A stretch of DNA of 56,461 bases from an uncultured Bacteroidaceae bacterium (lineage in GTDB: Bacteria; Bacteroidota; Bacteroidia; Bacteroidales; Bacteroidaceae): positions 1 to 56,461 of the forward strand of contig CAJOEI010000026.1 of the NCBI GenBank assembly GCA_905233465.1. Reading direction: 5' to 3'. The notes under the pieces were generated by a model. That model did not search any database, was not told the DNA's origin, and saw nothing but the letters and a program-made list of their open reading frames with translations. The translations under genes and the position numbers were made by a program. Numbering within the stretch: position 1 is the first letter of the stretch; every line of letters starts with the position of its first letter. Shown one piece after another: positions 38,634 through 48,700 of this stretch.

Positions 38634-40628
38634 ATGAAGAGGGGCTGGTGGATAGGGTTTCTTCTGTGCCTGAGCTGCATCACATCGTTCGCACAAATCA
38701 ACACCGACCGCGTGATGCTCATGGGGCGCAATGCGCTCTACTATGAGGACTATGTGCTGAGCATACAGCGCTTCAACATGGTCATCAACGCACGGCCCTA
38801 TTTGTCGGAACCATACTTCTTCCGCGGCCTGGCAAAGTTCTATTTAGAGGACTTTTCTGGAGCCGAGGCTGACTGTTCCACCAGCCTCAGCCTCAATCCC
38901 TACGTGTCCAACACATACCAACTGCGGGCACTGTGCCGCATCAATCGCAAAGACTACACAGGAGCCGTGGCCGACTACGGCAAAGTGCTGGAGCAGGAGC
39001 CCAAGAACCGCAGCTGCTGGCACAACCTGGTCCTATGCCATATCGAACTGGAGGACTACGCCGCCGCAACATCGGCACTCGACCGCATGATACGCCTGTG
39101 GCCACACAATGCCGAGAACTACACCATGAAGGCACAGGTCCTAATACAGCAGTCCGACACCACCGCAGCACTGGCCATGCTGGATTCGGCACTTGTCTGC
39201 GATGCCTTCGACACAAGGGCCTGGAGCATGAAGAGCATCATCAGCCTTGCACAAGGACAATACGAACAGGCCGAGACAGAGATTGACAAAGCCATCGTGC
39301 AGTCGCCCAGGCAGGCCGGCTACTACATTAACCGCGCTCTGGCACGCTACCACCGCAACAACCTGCGGGGCGCCATGTCCGACTACGATCAGGCCTTGGA
39401 GATTGAGCCACGCAACTATCTTGCACACTTCAACCGCGCCCTGCTGCGCGCACAGGTGGGCGACGACAACCGTGCCATAGAGGACTTCAACTACGTCCTC
39501 AGCATTGAGCCCGACAACATGATAGCGCTGTTCAACCGCGCACTGCTGTTAGACAACACAGGCGACTACCGCGGAGCAATACGCGACATAACATCTGTCA
39601 TCGACGAGTATCCTGAGTTCTGGACAGGATACATGCAGCGAGCTGCCATACGCCGCAAGATAGGAGACACATATGGGGCAGAGCGCGACGAGTTTAAGGT
39701 GCTCAAGGCTCGCATGGACAAGCGCACTGGCAACAAGGACAGCGTCACCCCACCCCATAAGACCCGCAAACGCAGCGACCGCAACATCGACGACTACGCC
39801 AGCATCGTGGAGGCCGACAGCGACGAGCCGCAGAACGAATACACCAGCGCCTACCGCGGACGTGTGCAAAACCGTCAGGTGGAGCTCACGCCACGCCCGC
39901 TCTACGTGCTGAGCTACCATCACGGCGAGAACGAGGTGAGCCGCTATATGCCCTACTACAGAGCCGTGGAAGCACTGAACACCAGCCACCGCATCAGCCG
40001 AACATTGTACCTGACAAATAACGAGCCTACGCTGGCCTCCACGGAGCTGCAAGAGCATTTCGACGCCATCACCGCCACAACAGAGCATCTGCGCCAAGCA
40101 ACTACATCAGGCGCCGACGCAGCCACGACAGCAGCACTATATTTTGCCCGTGCGCTGGACGAGTACCATGTCCGCGATTTTGATTCTGCAGTGCGTGATT
40201 TGGCAAGTGCTGAGGAACTGACGCCCAACGATATTCTCGTAGCTATGCTGATGGCACAGGTGCGGCAACGCCAGATGGAGGTGCAGACCGCCGATGCCGA
40301 TGCCGCCAGCCTCACCGCACGACTGGGTGCCAGCGCTGCCTTGGACGAACTGAAGCGCCTCACACAGATAGCACCTGACATGCCATACGCATGGTACAAT
40401 ATGGGAAACATCTACTTCGCGCAACAGGATTATACACACGCTCGCGAAGCATACACTGAGGCCCTCAACCGCGACCCACGCTTCCCTGACGCATACTACA
40501 ACCGCGGTCTGGCAGCCCTGCTCGACGGCAACCTGCAGTCCGGCCTCTCAGACCTCTCACAGGCTGGCGAATATGGCCTATATCAAGCATACAATCTCAT
40601 TAAACGTTATTCCAAAGAGAAACGATAA
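38634..40628 (+). CDS. Exported TPR-repeat protein
   Basis: A 664-residue protein with a signal peptide (1-21, CITSFAQ) and at least nine tetratricopeptide repeats in the first 350 residues (pattern A..Y...L...P.N, for example ALARYHRNNLRGAMSDYDQAL and AIEDFNYVLSIEPDNM), a charged spacer (about 365-420, KTRKRSDRNIDDYAS) and a second TPR group near the C-terminus (AWYNMGNIYFAQQDYTHARE). Likely a periplasmic or outer-membrane scaffold. GTGAAGG precedes the ATG, and the gene is coupled to def (three-base gap). Confidence 0.85.
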   Translation: MKRGWWIGFLLCLSCITSFAQINTDRVMLMGRNALYYEDYVLSIQRFNMVINARPYLSEPYFFRGLAKFYLEDFSGAEADCSTSLSLNPYVSNTYQLRALCRINRKDYTGAVADYGKVLEQEPKNRSCWHNLVLCHIELEDYAAATSALDRMIRLWPHNAENYTMKAQVLIQQSDTTAALAMLDSALVCDAFDTRAWSMKSIISLAQGQYEQAETEIDKAIVQSPRQAGYYINRALARYHRNNLRGAMSDYDQALEIEPRNYLAHFNRALLRAQVGDDNRAIEDFNYVLSIEPDNMIALFNRALLLDNTGDYRGAIRDITSVIDEYPEFWTGYMQRAAIRRKIGDTYGAERDEFKVLKARMDKRTGNKDSVTPPHKTRKRSDRNIDDYASIVEADSDEPQNEYTSAYRGRVQNRQVELTPRPLYVLSYHHGENEVSRYMPYYRAVEALNTSHRISRTLYLTNNEPTLASTELQEHFDAITATTEHLRQATTSGADAATTAALYFARALDEYHVRDFDSAVRDLASAEELTPNDILVAMLMAQVRQRQMEVQTADADAASLTARLGASAALDELKRLTQIAPDMPYAWYNMGNIYFAQQDYTHAREAYTEALNRDPRFPDAYYNRGLAALLDGNLQSGLSDLSQAGEYGLYQAYNLIKRYSKEKR

Positions 40629-40684
40629 AGATATTTACGATTTACAGATTTACGATTTACTATTATTATTGGGGTATTTTACTT

Positions 40685-40808
40685 ATTGAAATTGTAAATC
40701 ATTCCCATTGTAAATAAATCGTAAATTGTAAATTGTCAAATTGTAAATTGAAATTGTAAATCATTCCCATTGTAAATAAATCGTAAATTGTAAATTGTCA
40801 AATTGTAA
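40685..40808 (+). repeat. Perfect 62-bp tandem duplication of TTGTAAATC-type repeat
   Basis: Positions 40685-40746 and 40747-40808 are the same 62 bases, made of AAATTGTAAATC and CGTAAATTG units. They sit between the convergent TPR and pyrK genes. Confidence 0.9.
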
Positions 40809-40819
40809 ATTAAATGGGA

Positions 40820-41614
40820 TTATGCATTAGCCTCGATTCTCAACTTTCGCGTATCGAAAACAGGCCCTTCCTGGCACACGCAGACATTGCCGTCAACGGT
40901 ATTTTCCACACAACACAGGCAGGCACCAAGCCCACAGGCCATCATGTTCTCCAACGAAGCCTCACATGGTGTGGCATGTTCTTCTGCGGCCTTGGCCACA
41001 GCCCACATCATCGGCTTGGGGCCGCATGTGCAAATCCGTGTGAAGTGCTGTGATGTGTCCTGCCAGAGGCTGTGATGCGTCACAAAACCCTTTTCTCCGG
41101 CACTGCCGTCCTCTGTCGTCACATACGTCGGCCCCATAGCACTGAAGAGGTCCAACTGCAACAGGTCGTCCGCCGTGCGTGCACCCAACAGGAACGTGGG
41201 TTGAGAGCCCATCCGCAGCAGTTCTTGTCCGAGGAAAAGCAGCGGGGCTGTGCCCACGCCGCCGCCCACCAGCAGATAGCGCTGGTCGGGGGCCTCAGCC
41301 GCTTCGGGCAGCGTGAAACCGCGCCCCAGCGGCAGCACGGCGTTGACAGTGTCACCAGCCTGCAGCGATGCCAGCCGTCTGGTGCCAGGACCTATGGCAT
41401 GCACGAGCAGCCACAACTCGTTAGAGGTACATAGATTGATGCTAATGGGGCGGCGCAGCATGGTGTGCGGCTCGTCGTCGATGCGCACTTGGACAAACTG
41501 TCCAGGCAACATGGTGGGCAGGGGGCCGGATGGGTTCTGCAGCCTCAGCAGGCAGTAGTCGTGATGTAGCTGCTCAGCAGCTACCAGTCGAAGATCGAGA
41601 ATATATTTCTTCAT
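40820..41614 (-). CDS. pyrK: Dihydroorotate dehydrogenase electron-transfer subunit
   Basis: A 264-residue FAD and [2Fe-2S] protein of the ferredoxin-reductase fold. FAD site RRPISI, NAD site LLVGGGVGTAPLLFLG and CGPKPMM, and the C-terminal cluster binding cysteines in CEASLENMMACGLGACLCC and VCVCQEGPVF. It passes electrons from PyrD (class 1B) to NAD in pyrimidine synthesis. The pyrD gene that is normally adjacent is not in the flanking sequence, so it must lie elsewhere. Confidence 0.93.
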   Translation of the reverse strand: MKKYILDLRLVAAEQLHHDYCLLRLQNPSGPLPTMLPGQFVQVRIDDEPHTMLRRPISINLCTSNELWLLVHAIGPGTRRLASLQAGDTVNAVLPLGRGFTLPEAAEAPDQRYLLVGGGVGTAPLLFLGQELLRMGSQPTFLLGARTADDLLQLDLFSAMGPTYVTTEDGSAGEKGFVTHHSLWQDTSQHFTRICTCGPKPMMWAVAKAAEEHATPCEASLENMMACGLGACLCCVENTVDGNVCVCQEGPVFDTRKLRIEANA

Positions 41615-41647
41615 ACGTGATAAATTTCAACTGTTGTGAATTGAAAA

Positions 41648-41677
41648 GAGGCCATAGCCCTCTCGGGTTTTGGCCTC
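41648..41677 (-). terminator. Hairpin between pyrK and the XRE regulator
   Basis: GAGGCCA (41648-41654) pairs with TGGCCTC (41671-41677) around a 16-base loop; CTTTTC follows on the minus strand. Possibly the terminator of the XRE gene. Confidence 0.45.
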
Positions 41678-41770
41678 CTTAAGCCGCTTAGGAAAAATAA
41701 GGAGTAGAAAAAGTGATGTTGCGGCCAACTATTTTGGTAAAAGTGAAATATGCTAAAGGTTGCTGTCACG

Positions 41771-42271
41771 TCAGGGCGTGTTGCCCTTGAATACTTCAAA
41801 CGTGTTGTCGTCGAAAAAGATTCTGATTTCCTTGATACGACGCTGTGGTTTGTCCTGATTTTTGACATCCATCTTATTACTGTGCATGCCATGCACAGGA
41901 CTTGTTTGCTGGGTGGCATAGGGCAGAGGCTTGCCCGTGTCAGGGGGTGTCTGAGTGATTTGTGTGTCTAAGAGCGATGATGCAAAAATATCGGTCTGTA
42001 CCTGCTGCTGTTGCTGTCGACCTGGTTCCGTTGTGGCTTCGGTCTGTGCTCCTGAAGCACCCTCCATCATCTCACCCTCGCCAAACATCAGCCAGTTGAT
42101 GTTGATTTCGGGAAATCGGTCGTGTATGGCGAAGACATATTTAGTAGTAGGGTTGTTGTGACCGTTGATGATGCTGGAGAGCGACGCAGGCGACATTTTG
42201 ATTGCAGAGGCAAATTCATTTTGACTCATGTTCTTGCTCCGCATGATTTGTAGTATGCGATCTTTCATCAT
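41771..42271 (-). CDS. XRE-family transcriptional regulator
   Basis: A 166-residue regulator from the ATG pair at 42271/42268 (MMKDRILQIMRSKNMSQNEF); a longer reading upstream is not used since it would cover the AT-rich control region. HTH at about residues 12-35 (MSQNEFASAIKMSPASLSSI), followed by HDRFPEININWLMFGEGEMM, a wording common in Bacteroidales XRE proteins, a Gln/Thr-rich spacer (TTEPGRQQQQQVQ) and a conserved basic C-terminus (RRIKEIRIFFDDNTFEVFK). Its start faces a 770-base non-coding stretch dense in ATTCA/TGAAT words which may be its operator. Confidence 0.8.
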   Translation of the reverse strand: MMKDRILQIMRSKNMSQNEFASAIKMSPASLSSIINGHNNPTTKYVFAIHDRFPEININWLMFGEGEMMEGASGAQTEATTEPGRQQQQQVQTDIFASSLLDTQITQTPPDTGKPLPYATQQTSPVHGMHSNKMDVKNQDKPQRRIKEIRIFFDDNTFEVFKGNTP

Positions 42272-42414
42272 TGGGTGTTTTATCAACCTAAACTCAGGGC
42301 AGTGGTGGGTTAAACCCCGTTTTTGCGCTGCAAAGTAAGTTATAAAAAACGAATCCTCCAAATTTTTTATAATAAAAATGAAATTTATTTTCTCAAACAA
42401 CAGTTGCAGTTTTC

Positions 42415-42798
42415 GAATTCAAAGAAATGAATTCACATAATTGAACACTTCACATTCGCGAATTCAAACTGTAGGGGTTTCATTTTCCGAATGTTCAAGT
42501 TTTTACTTTAATGATTTTACGTTAATCACTGGTTTTCATGGTTATATACCATTATAATTACACCAATTCACTTTCCTGAACCCCGTTTTTCGCATTTTTA
42601 GACATATTCAACAAGTCGAATACTGAATTTTAAGGTGTAATGCGTTGATTTTTAGCGGTATTCAAGTGCATTAACTAATTGAATGCATAATGATTCACAT
42701 ATTCAACATAACTAATTTAAATATATGAATACTGAATCAACGAAACTGAATTCGGTATTCAAAACACCGAATGTATTCATGTTTCAAAATTTGAATTC
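42415..42798. promoter_or_regulatory. Cluster of GAATTC / ATTCA words, possible operator array
   Basis: Five GAATTC at 42415, 42429, 42460, 42748 and 42793, the 11-mer GAATACTGAAT twice (42618-42628 and 42727-42737), GGTATTCAA at 42657 and 42754, and more than ten further ATTCA/TGAAT words. Far above chance even for AT-rich DNA. Confidence 0.45.
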
Positions 42799-42886
42799 AC
42801 AAACACGAATAGCGCACCCCGCCTCTATTCGGTTTTGTGAATATTAAAATTTGTAATTCTTTATTTGGCCGTTAATCAAAAATAGT

Positions 42887-42937
42887 AAAATGAACTTTTC
42901 TCACATCTCATCGAACAGAGTGCAGAAAGTTCATTTT
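42887..42937. repeat. 12-bp inverted repeat AAAATGAACTTT
   Basis: Perfect arms 42887-42898 and 42926-42937 with a 27-base loop; lies between the operator-like cluster and the holA terminator. Role not clear. Confidence 0.6.
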
Positions 42938-42963
42938 GATGCCCATTTTTTTGGCATAAAAAA

Positions 42964-42990
42964 CGCCTTAATCTCATCGGGATTAAGGCG
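42964..42990 (-). terminator. Terminator of the holA operon
   Basis: CGCCTTAATC (42964-42973) and GATTAAGGCG (42981-42990) form a perfect 10-bp stem; on the minus strand TTTTTT follows immediately. Confidence 0.85.
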
Positions 42991-43038
42991 ATAGGTGCTA
43001 AAAATCCTGTATGGATTTCTGGACCATCCAGAGAAAAA

Positions 43039-44061
43039 TCAGTGCAGGATGAAGAAAATTAGTTCCTTCAGGAGGTCACCATCGGTGGCTTTTATGCCCC
43101 CTACTCCCTTCGAAGCAGCATCTGTTCGGCGTATTTGATCGATGATCTGGAAAACTTTCATTGCCGAGTATCTGCTCACGGCTGGCGAGATGTTGCGCCT
43201 CACTTGCCACACAGGTTGCCCCAACCAGGCTGCTATGCCGTCGTCGGAACGCACTGGAGCATAGAACGCCAGCAGCACATCAGAGAAGGTCTTGAAGATT
43301 GTGGCGAGCGTTGGCTGCAAAGCAAAGTTCTTTGGATTGCTGTCAAAATATTTCGCAATACGGTTTGCCTTCAGGATGTTCTTTGTCGTCAGCGCTTCTA
43401 CGAGTTCGAAGCTGTTGTACTCCTTGCTGATGCCAATGTTGTCCTGTATGGCCTGCGCATCAATGCGTTTGTTGTCGTTGGGCAACGCCAGAGCCAGTTT
43501 GTCGAGTTCGCTTGCCAGCCTGTTGAGGTCCGCGCCGACATACTCACATAGTATCTGACAGGCTGCGGGGTCTATCTCCAGCCCCTTGCGGCGCACGTAT
43601 GATGTGACAAACGCTGGCAATTCGCGGTCATAGAGCTTGTGCGATTCAAATATCACTCCTGCGCGCGCTATTTCCGTAGCCACTTTGGTGCGACGGTCGA
43701 GCGTGCCGCCTTTATGACAGATGATAAGCACGGTGGAGAGCAGCGGCTGCTGAGCATAATATGCCAGCGCCTCACGCCCGTCGAGCTTCTGCGCCTCGCG
43801 CACCACCACTACCTGCCTCTCGGCCATCATGGGGTATCTCTTGGCGGCGCTGACCACTTCCTGCCCGTTAGTCTGCGGGCCATAGAGTATCGTGAGGTTG
43901 AAGTCTCGTTCCTCGGGTTGCAGCGCCTTGTCAGTGATATATTCTGCCAGGCGGTCGATGTAGTAGCTCTCCTCGCCCATGAGATAGTATATGGCGCGAA
44001 AATCGCCGCCACGCACTTCCCTTACGATGTCCTCGTAGCCTATGCCTGCTTTCTTTGCCAT
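43039..44061 (-). CDS. holA: DNA polymerase III delta subunit
   Basis: A 340-residue clamp-loader subunit of normal length. YYLMGEESYYIDRLAEYI near the N-terminus, then ILYGPQTNGQEVVSAAKRYPMMAERQVVVVREAQKL (in pieces), CHKGGTLDRRTK in the RecQ-like part and the domain III core with PTLATIFKTFSDVLLAFYA. It opens the DnaN ring. Four bases behind the nucleosidase gene, same operon. Confidence 0.92.
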   Translation of the reverse strand: MAKKAGIGYEDIVREVRGGDFRAIYYLMGEESYYIDRLAEYITDKALQPEERDFNLTILYGPQTNGQEVVSAAKRYPMMAERQVVVVREAQKLDGREALAYYAQQPLLSTVLIICHKGGTLDRRTKVATEIARAGVIFESHKLYDRELPAFVTSYVRRKGLEIDPAACQILCEYVGADLNRLASELDKLALALPNDNKRIDAQAIQDNIGISKEYNSFELVEALTTKNILKANRIAKYFDSNPKNFALQPTLATIFKTFSDVLLAFYAPVRSDDGIAAWLGQPVWQVRRNISPAVSRYSAMKVFQIIDQIRRTDAASKGVGGIKATDGDLLKELIFFILH

Positions 44062-44065
44062 TGTC

Positions 44066-44842
44066 TCACCAATCGAATTTCAGGTGTTTGACGGTCTTGT
44101 CCTCCTTCTTGATTTTCTCCAACGACTGTATGCCTATGAGCACATGATCGTGCACATATTCTGTCGTCACGTGCTGGTCGCTCTGCGCTGTCTTGACGCC
44201 CTCGGGTGTCATGGGGCTATCAGACACCAGCAGCAGTGCTCCCGTTGGGATGTGGTTGGCAAATCCTGTGGTGAAGAGCGTTGCTGTCTCCATATCCACT
44301 GCCATCGCACGTGTGCGCAACAGATAGGCCTTGAAGTCATCGTCGTGCTCCCAGATGCGGCGGTTGGTGGTATACACCGTACCTGTCCAGTAGTCGTGTC
44401 CTGCATCGCGTATGGCCGAGCTCACGGCTCGCTGCAGCATAAAGGCCGGCAAAGCCGGCACCTCGGGAGGATAGTAGTCGTTGCTGGTTCCTTCGCCGCG
44501 TATGCCAGCCAGCGGCAGTATGAGGTCTCCGATGCGTGCCTTGCTGGGGATGCCTCCGCATTTGCCGAGGAAAAGACATGCCTTGGGCGCTACGGCCGAC
44601 AGCAGGTCCATGATGATGGCAGCATTGGGCGAACCCATACCAAAATTGATAATCGTTATGCCGTCAGCCGTAGCCATACGCATATTGGCGTCATAGGCTG
44701 GCTGCGGTATGCCGAAATGGTCGCAGAAGATATCTACATAATTGTTGAAGTTGGTCAGCAGCACCAGTCTGCCGAAGTCCTCAAGCGGATGTTTGGTGTA
44801 TCGTGGCAGCCAGTTGGCCACTATTTCCTGCTTAGTTTTCAT
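44066..44842 (-). CDS. AMP nucleosidase-like nucleoside phosphorylase
   Basis: A 258-residue member of the nucleoside phosphorylase superfamily: GITIINFGMGSPNAAIIMDLL (pieces), FLGKCGG, PLAGIRGEGTSNDYYPPEVPALP (pieces), VDMETATLF with the conserved Met-Glu, and LLLVSDSP with the catalytic Asp. The EGTSNDY loop is typical of the short AMP nucleosidases of Bacteroidota, which split AMP into adenine and ribose phosphate. Substrate assignment follows the family. Confidence 0.85.
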   Translation of the reverse strand: MKTKQEIVANWLPRYTKHPLEDFGRLVLLTNFNNYVDIFCDHFGIPQPAYDANMRMATADGITIINFGMGSPNAAIIMDLLSAVAPKACLFLGKCGGIPSKARIGDLILPLAGIRGEGTSNDYYPPEVPALPAFMLQRAVSSAIRDAGHDYWTGTVYTTNRRIWEHDDDFKAYLLRTRAMAVDMETATLFTTGFANHIPTGALLLVSDSPMTPEGVKTAQSDQHVTTEYVHDHVLIGIQSLEKIKKEDKTVKHLKFDW

Positions 44843-44864
44843 GCTTAAATTGATTTTTTCGGCA

Positions 44865-44872
44865 CAAAGATA
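44865..44872 (-). promoter_or_regulatory. Promoter -7 box of the nucleosidase-holA operon
   Basis: Minus-strand TATCTTTG, 23 bases before the ATG at 44842. Confidence 0.55.
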
Positions 44873-44925
44873 ACAAGAATATTGGAAAACTTTGAACTTT
44901 AAACTTTAAACTTTAAACTTTTTTG

Positions 44926-44933
44926 TACCTTTG
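44926..44933 (+). promoter_or_regulatory. Promoter -7 box of the PD-(D/E)XK gene
   Basis: TACCTTTG 16 bases before the ATG; behind AACTTTAAACTTTAAAC repeats. It overlaps the TTG that would otherwise be taken as start, so the ATG at 44949 is preferred. Confidence 0.6.
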
Positions 44934-44948
44934 CGCTCTGTGAACGAA

Positions 44949-45401
44949 ATGCCAGTCCTTAATCTACCCACGGCACAGCTGCGCATCCGTCGTGACGCTA
45001 ACGGTCGCGCTGAGGTGCTCGATATCCTGCGCCGACGCTATGTGCGCCTGACGCCGGAGGAATGGGTGCGCCAGCATTTCGTCCACTTTCTTATGCATCA
45101 CAAGGGCTACCCTGCCGGACTGCTTGGCAACGAGGTGTCGCTGCGCTTGAATGACACTGCCCGCCGTTGCGACAGCGTCGTGTTCGGCCGCGACGGCGCG
45201 CCGCTGATGATTATTGAGTACAAGGCTCCGCATGTCAGTTTGACCCAGAAAGTCTTCGAACAGATCTGGCGCTACAACATCGTTCTTCGCACCCCCTGGC
45301 TGATTGTCACCAACGGCCTGACCCACATCTGTTGCCATCTCGACATCGATGCCGGCACGCACGAGTTTGTGTCCTCCATACCCGACTACGCAACCTTGTA
45401 A
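44949..45401 (+). CDS. PD-(D/E)XK protein, HsdR N-terminal-like
   Basis: A 150-residue stand-alone protein matching the HsdR N-terminal domain of type I restriction enzymes. The nuclease-like motif is complete: D75 in RRCDSVVFGRDG and E90-Y-K92 in LMIIEYKAP; E62 lies in the first helix region (LLGNEVSL). No restriction subunits surround it; single-gene forms are common in Bacteroidota and their role is unknown. The last helices (QIWRYNIVLRTPWLIVTNG) follow the family. Confidence 0.85.
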   Translation: MPVLNLPTAQLRIRRDANGRAEVLDILRRRYVRLTPEEWVRQHFVHFLMHHKGYPAGLLGNEVSLRLNDTARRCDSVVFGRDGAPLMIIEYKAPHVSLTQKVFEQIWRYNIVLRTPWLIVTNGLTHICCHLDIDAGTHEFVSSIPDYATL

Positions 45402-45708
45402 ACTTTGACATTTTTATCTTATATCTTAGGCTGCTGATATTTTACATATCGTGGCCATTGTCAAGTTGTGAGGAAAAGGTCTCTCACATGAAAAAATTCT
45501 CCAAAAGGAGAGGGTTTTTATGTTTTTTGTTTATTTTTGCCATGTCATTAATGGTTTCCTGTTTGTTTTTGAACTGCTGCACAAAGATATGCAAAAAACT
45601 GACACAGGAAAATTATGAGCAACTTTTTGTTATTCAGAAATTTACAAAAAGCCAAACAATAAGTACTATAGAATATTGATAATACTAACAAATAAAAAGA
45701 ACAACACT
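45402..45708. other. 307-base upstream region of the giant gene
   Basis: AT-rich, without a good TAnnTTTG box that I can find. Contains TTCTCC-AAAA-GGAGA (a small hairpin near 45499) and one weak reading frame (45488-45679). It should hold the control elements of the giant gene. Confidence 0.4.
45488..45679 (+). CDS. Possible 63-residue membrane or leader peptide
   Basis: MKKFSKRRGFLCFLFIFAMS then LMVSCLFLNCC, a positively charged start and a hydrophobic core with Cys residues, like a lipoprotein signal, followed by a hydrophilic tail. It ends 29 bases before the giant gene. Ribosome site is weak, the composition is close to the surrounding non-coding DNA, and no family is recognised. May be only a chance frame. 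Confidence 0.25.
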   Translation: MKKFSKRRGFLCFLFIFAMSLMVSCLFLNCCTKICKKLTQENYEQLFVIQKFTKSQTISTIEY

Positions 45709-48700
45709 ATGAAAACAAGACAGTTAATATTAGCATTGTTCCTTGCCTACATGTTGCCCATCGCAGCACAGGCTGATGGGCAAACACTACAGACAGATGC
45801 AGATGGCTATTACCTTCTTTCATCTGCCGACGATTGGAAAGCGTTTGCCGCCATTGCGGAAGAAACACCAAACGTCAATGCGCGTATGACAGCGGACATT
45901 GACCTTGGCGATGATCAGACCATGATAGGCTCGGTTGTTTCTTACCAAGGTGTATTCAACGGCCAGGGTCATACATTGACAGTGGCCTACAGCAACGCTG
46001 AAGGGAGTATAGCCCCGTTCCGCTATGTGGAAGGCGCCACCATCGAGGACTTGCACGTCACTGGCAGAATAGAGTCTTATTATGTCAATGTAGGAGGCAT
46101 TGCCGCGATTGTGAGAGGCGACGTGACCACTGTCATCAGAAACTGCTGGTCATCGTCGCACCTTATTTCCGGAACCGGCGGCATAGGCAATACCATAGGT
46201 GGCATAGCATCGGACAACATGGGGATACTCGTCATAGAGGACTGCCTGTTCGACGGCAGTTTTGCCGAGAAGAACCGCTACTTCAATGCTGGCTTTGTAC
46301 CCAACAACTGGAATAGCCTGACTATCAGGAACAGCCTGAACATCGGCAGCTATTATTCGGGGGGCGGCACATTCTACCGCACTGATGTTTCCACCAGTTA
46401 CAGCTCGGTGACTTTAGACAACGTGTACTACAAGAACGCCAATGGAGGCGTGGCGCAAGGGACGGCCGTGACCGACGAGCAGCTTGCCGACGGCACTGTG
46501 GTGGCCCTGTTGCAGAATGGACGTACTAAGGAGATATGGACACAGGGAGCTACACCTGTTCTGTCGTTTTCAGATTACGCCGACCAACAGTCGCCCGTGC
46601 TGTTGAACAGCGTACCGCAAAACGGAGAAGTCGGCGTCCCAATCACAGGTAGCATCATGCTGACATTCGATAAGTACGTTAGGGTTTCCCAATCTGTAGC
46701 TTTCAACGGTAAAGATTTGGTGCCAAGTGTGAACGGAAAAACTGTTGTGTTTGAGTATTTCGGTCTTGCATACAACCAGAACTATACTTTCGTCATACCT
46801 GCTAATAGCGTCATGGATTTGGATGGCAACTATGTGACTGAAGAGATTAGGCTGACGTTTACTACATCAGAATATCCAGCTAATGCCATCCTACCATTTG
46901 GTCAATTCTCAAAGAAGCCTTGGCTCGCAAAGAATATGCAGAACCCTGTTGATGAGTGGTATAAATATGATTATGATGACTCAAATTGGGATATGATTGT
47001 GGGGCCTATTTGCCGTTCAAGTTTGCCGTATGTAGAGACTGAATTCACATATGGCGGAACATACTGGCTTCGCCGTCATTTTACAATGAATAATGTGGAT
47101 GCAAGCCAACAGTATGTTCTTTATGTCAGCCACGATGATGGTTGTGTGGTTTGGTTAAATGGAACAGAGGTACTGAGAGAAAATTTTTACAATTCATCAT
47201 CATTACAAGAGACGTGGTACTCAACTGTTGTTATTGATGGAAACCTTTTTAAAGAAGGTGATAATGTGATGGCTGTCTATGTGCATGATGTAGGAGGAAA
47301 TGCTTTTATTGATTTTGGTATCTATACTGATGCAGATGTTTTCATAGAAGAGAAGGGCGAACTGGTATTGGAATTATCGCCTAAACGCATAGAAGAGGGA
47401 ACTAATGAACAAGTGAGAGCAAAACTTAGCCGAACTGGAGACTGGTCTCATGATGAGATTATCGCTCTGAAAGCATCAACTGACAGCCGCGTCAATCTAC
47501 CAAACAGTGTAACTATTCCTGCCCGTCAATCAGCAGTTGTATTCAATATACCGATTAATGATAATGACGTATGCGATCTTGATTCTGTAGTGGAAATTAC
47601 AGCCATAGGCGATGGTTATGCCCCCGTCACGGCCCGATTATTGATAGAGGATAATGAATATCCTGATCTACGCGTTACGTCTTCAAAATCATTAGTAACT
47701 GAGGGTGAAACATTCCAGCTGACCATTACGGCCAGTCGTATTCCGCAAGAACCCCTGATGGTGACGCTGACCAGCGAAGATACCCGTCACTTTACATATC
47801 CCAGACAAGTAACGTTGCCCGTTGGTCAAACTTCTGTGACCGTTAATGTGACGGCCAAAGATGACGACGTACCCAGCTCAGGATTATCTAATACATTTGT
47901 CGTGTCAGCTCCGCGATACAATCAAGATGAAGTTATTGTGGTAGTAGAGGATAACGACATGCCTGTATTGGAACTGACACTTACTCCAAACAAAGTGACG
48001 GAGAGCGCTGGCCCTGTAAGCTTGGCAGGTGTATTGCGCCGTACTGGCTTTACCGATAACAAGATAACTGTCAAACTATCGGATGATTCTGATGGTGTGC
48101 TTTATTTCAGTACGCGAGAGTTGGTATTGAATAAGGGCGTTGAAGAGGTCTGTTTCAACTTCGGCCCCATTGACAACGCACAAGTCGATGGCAACCGAAC
48201 CTATACCGTAACCGCTGCTGTATGGCTCTCGTCATGTAGTTGTAGTGCGGCAGGTGAGTCAGGTGGAGCTGTGTCAGCACAGTTGGAGGTGTTCGACGAC
48301 GACGGTCCGGCTCTGACCCTTGCCTCTACGATGAGCACCATCAAGGAGGGCGGTAAAACAATGCTCACCGTCGGACGTAACACGCTTGTCAGTCTTGACC
48401 AGTCCCTCACCGTCCATCTGAGCAGTGACTACGACGACAATCTAAGCTATGAGCATACCGTCACTATTCCCGCTGGCCAACAAACCATCGAAGTGGAAAT
48501 CACCTCAAAGAAAAACGATGTGAGCGGTGATACCCACACTGCCGTCTTCACCGTTCAGTCTGAAGGCTTTGCCTCAGCCACCTGCTACCTCATGGTTACC
48601 GACCAGTCGCTGCCTGATGCGGTCATCACTGATATGAGTGTGGCAGAGAGCGAAGTAGAGGCTGGAGGAATGACAACCATCAGTGTGACCGTGAAGAATG

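Larger units (their letters stand above)
42272..43038. other. 767-base gene-free, AT-rich region
   Basis: No convincing gene on either strand. From left to right: an AT-rich promoter-like stretch near the XRE start, a dense cluster of ATTCA/TGAAT words (42410-42800), a 12-bp inverted repeat (42887-42898/42926-42937) and the holA terminator (42964-42990). Confidence 0.6.

Noticed and set aside
42272..43038. Replication origin
   Set aside because: AT-rich with iterated words, but no TTATCCACA-type DnaA boxes seen and no dnaA gene nearby.
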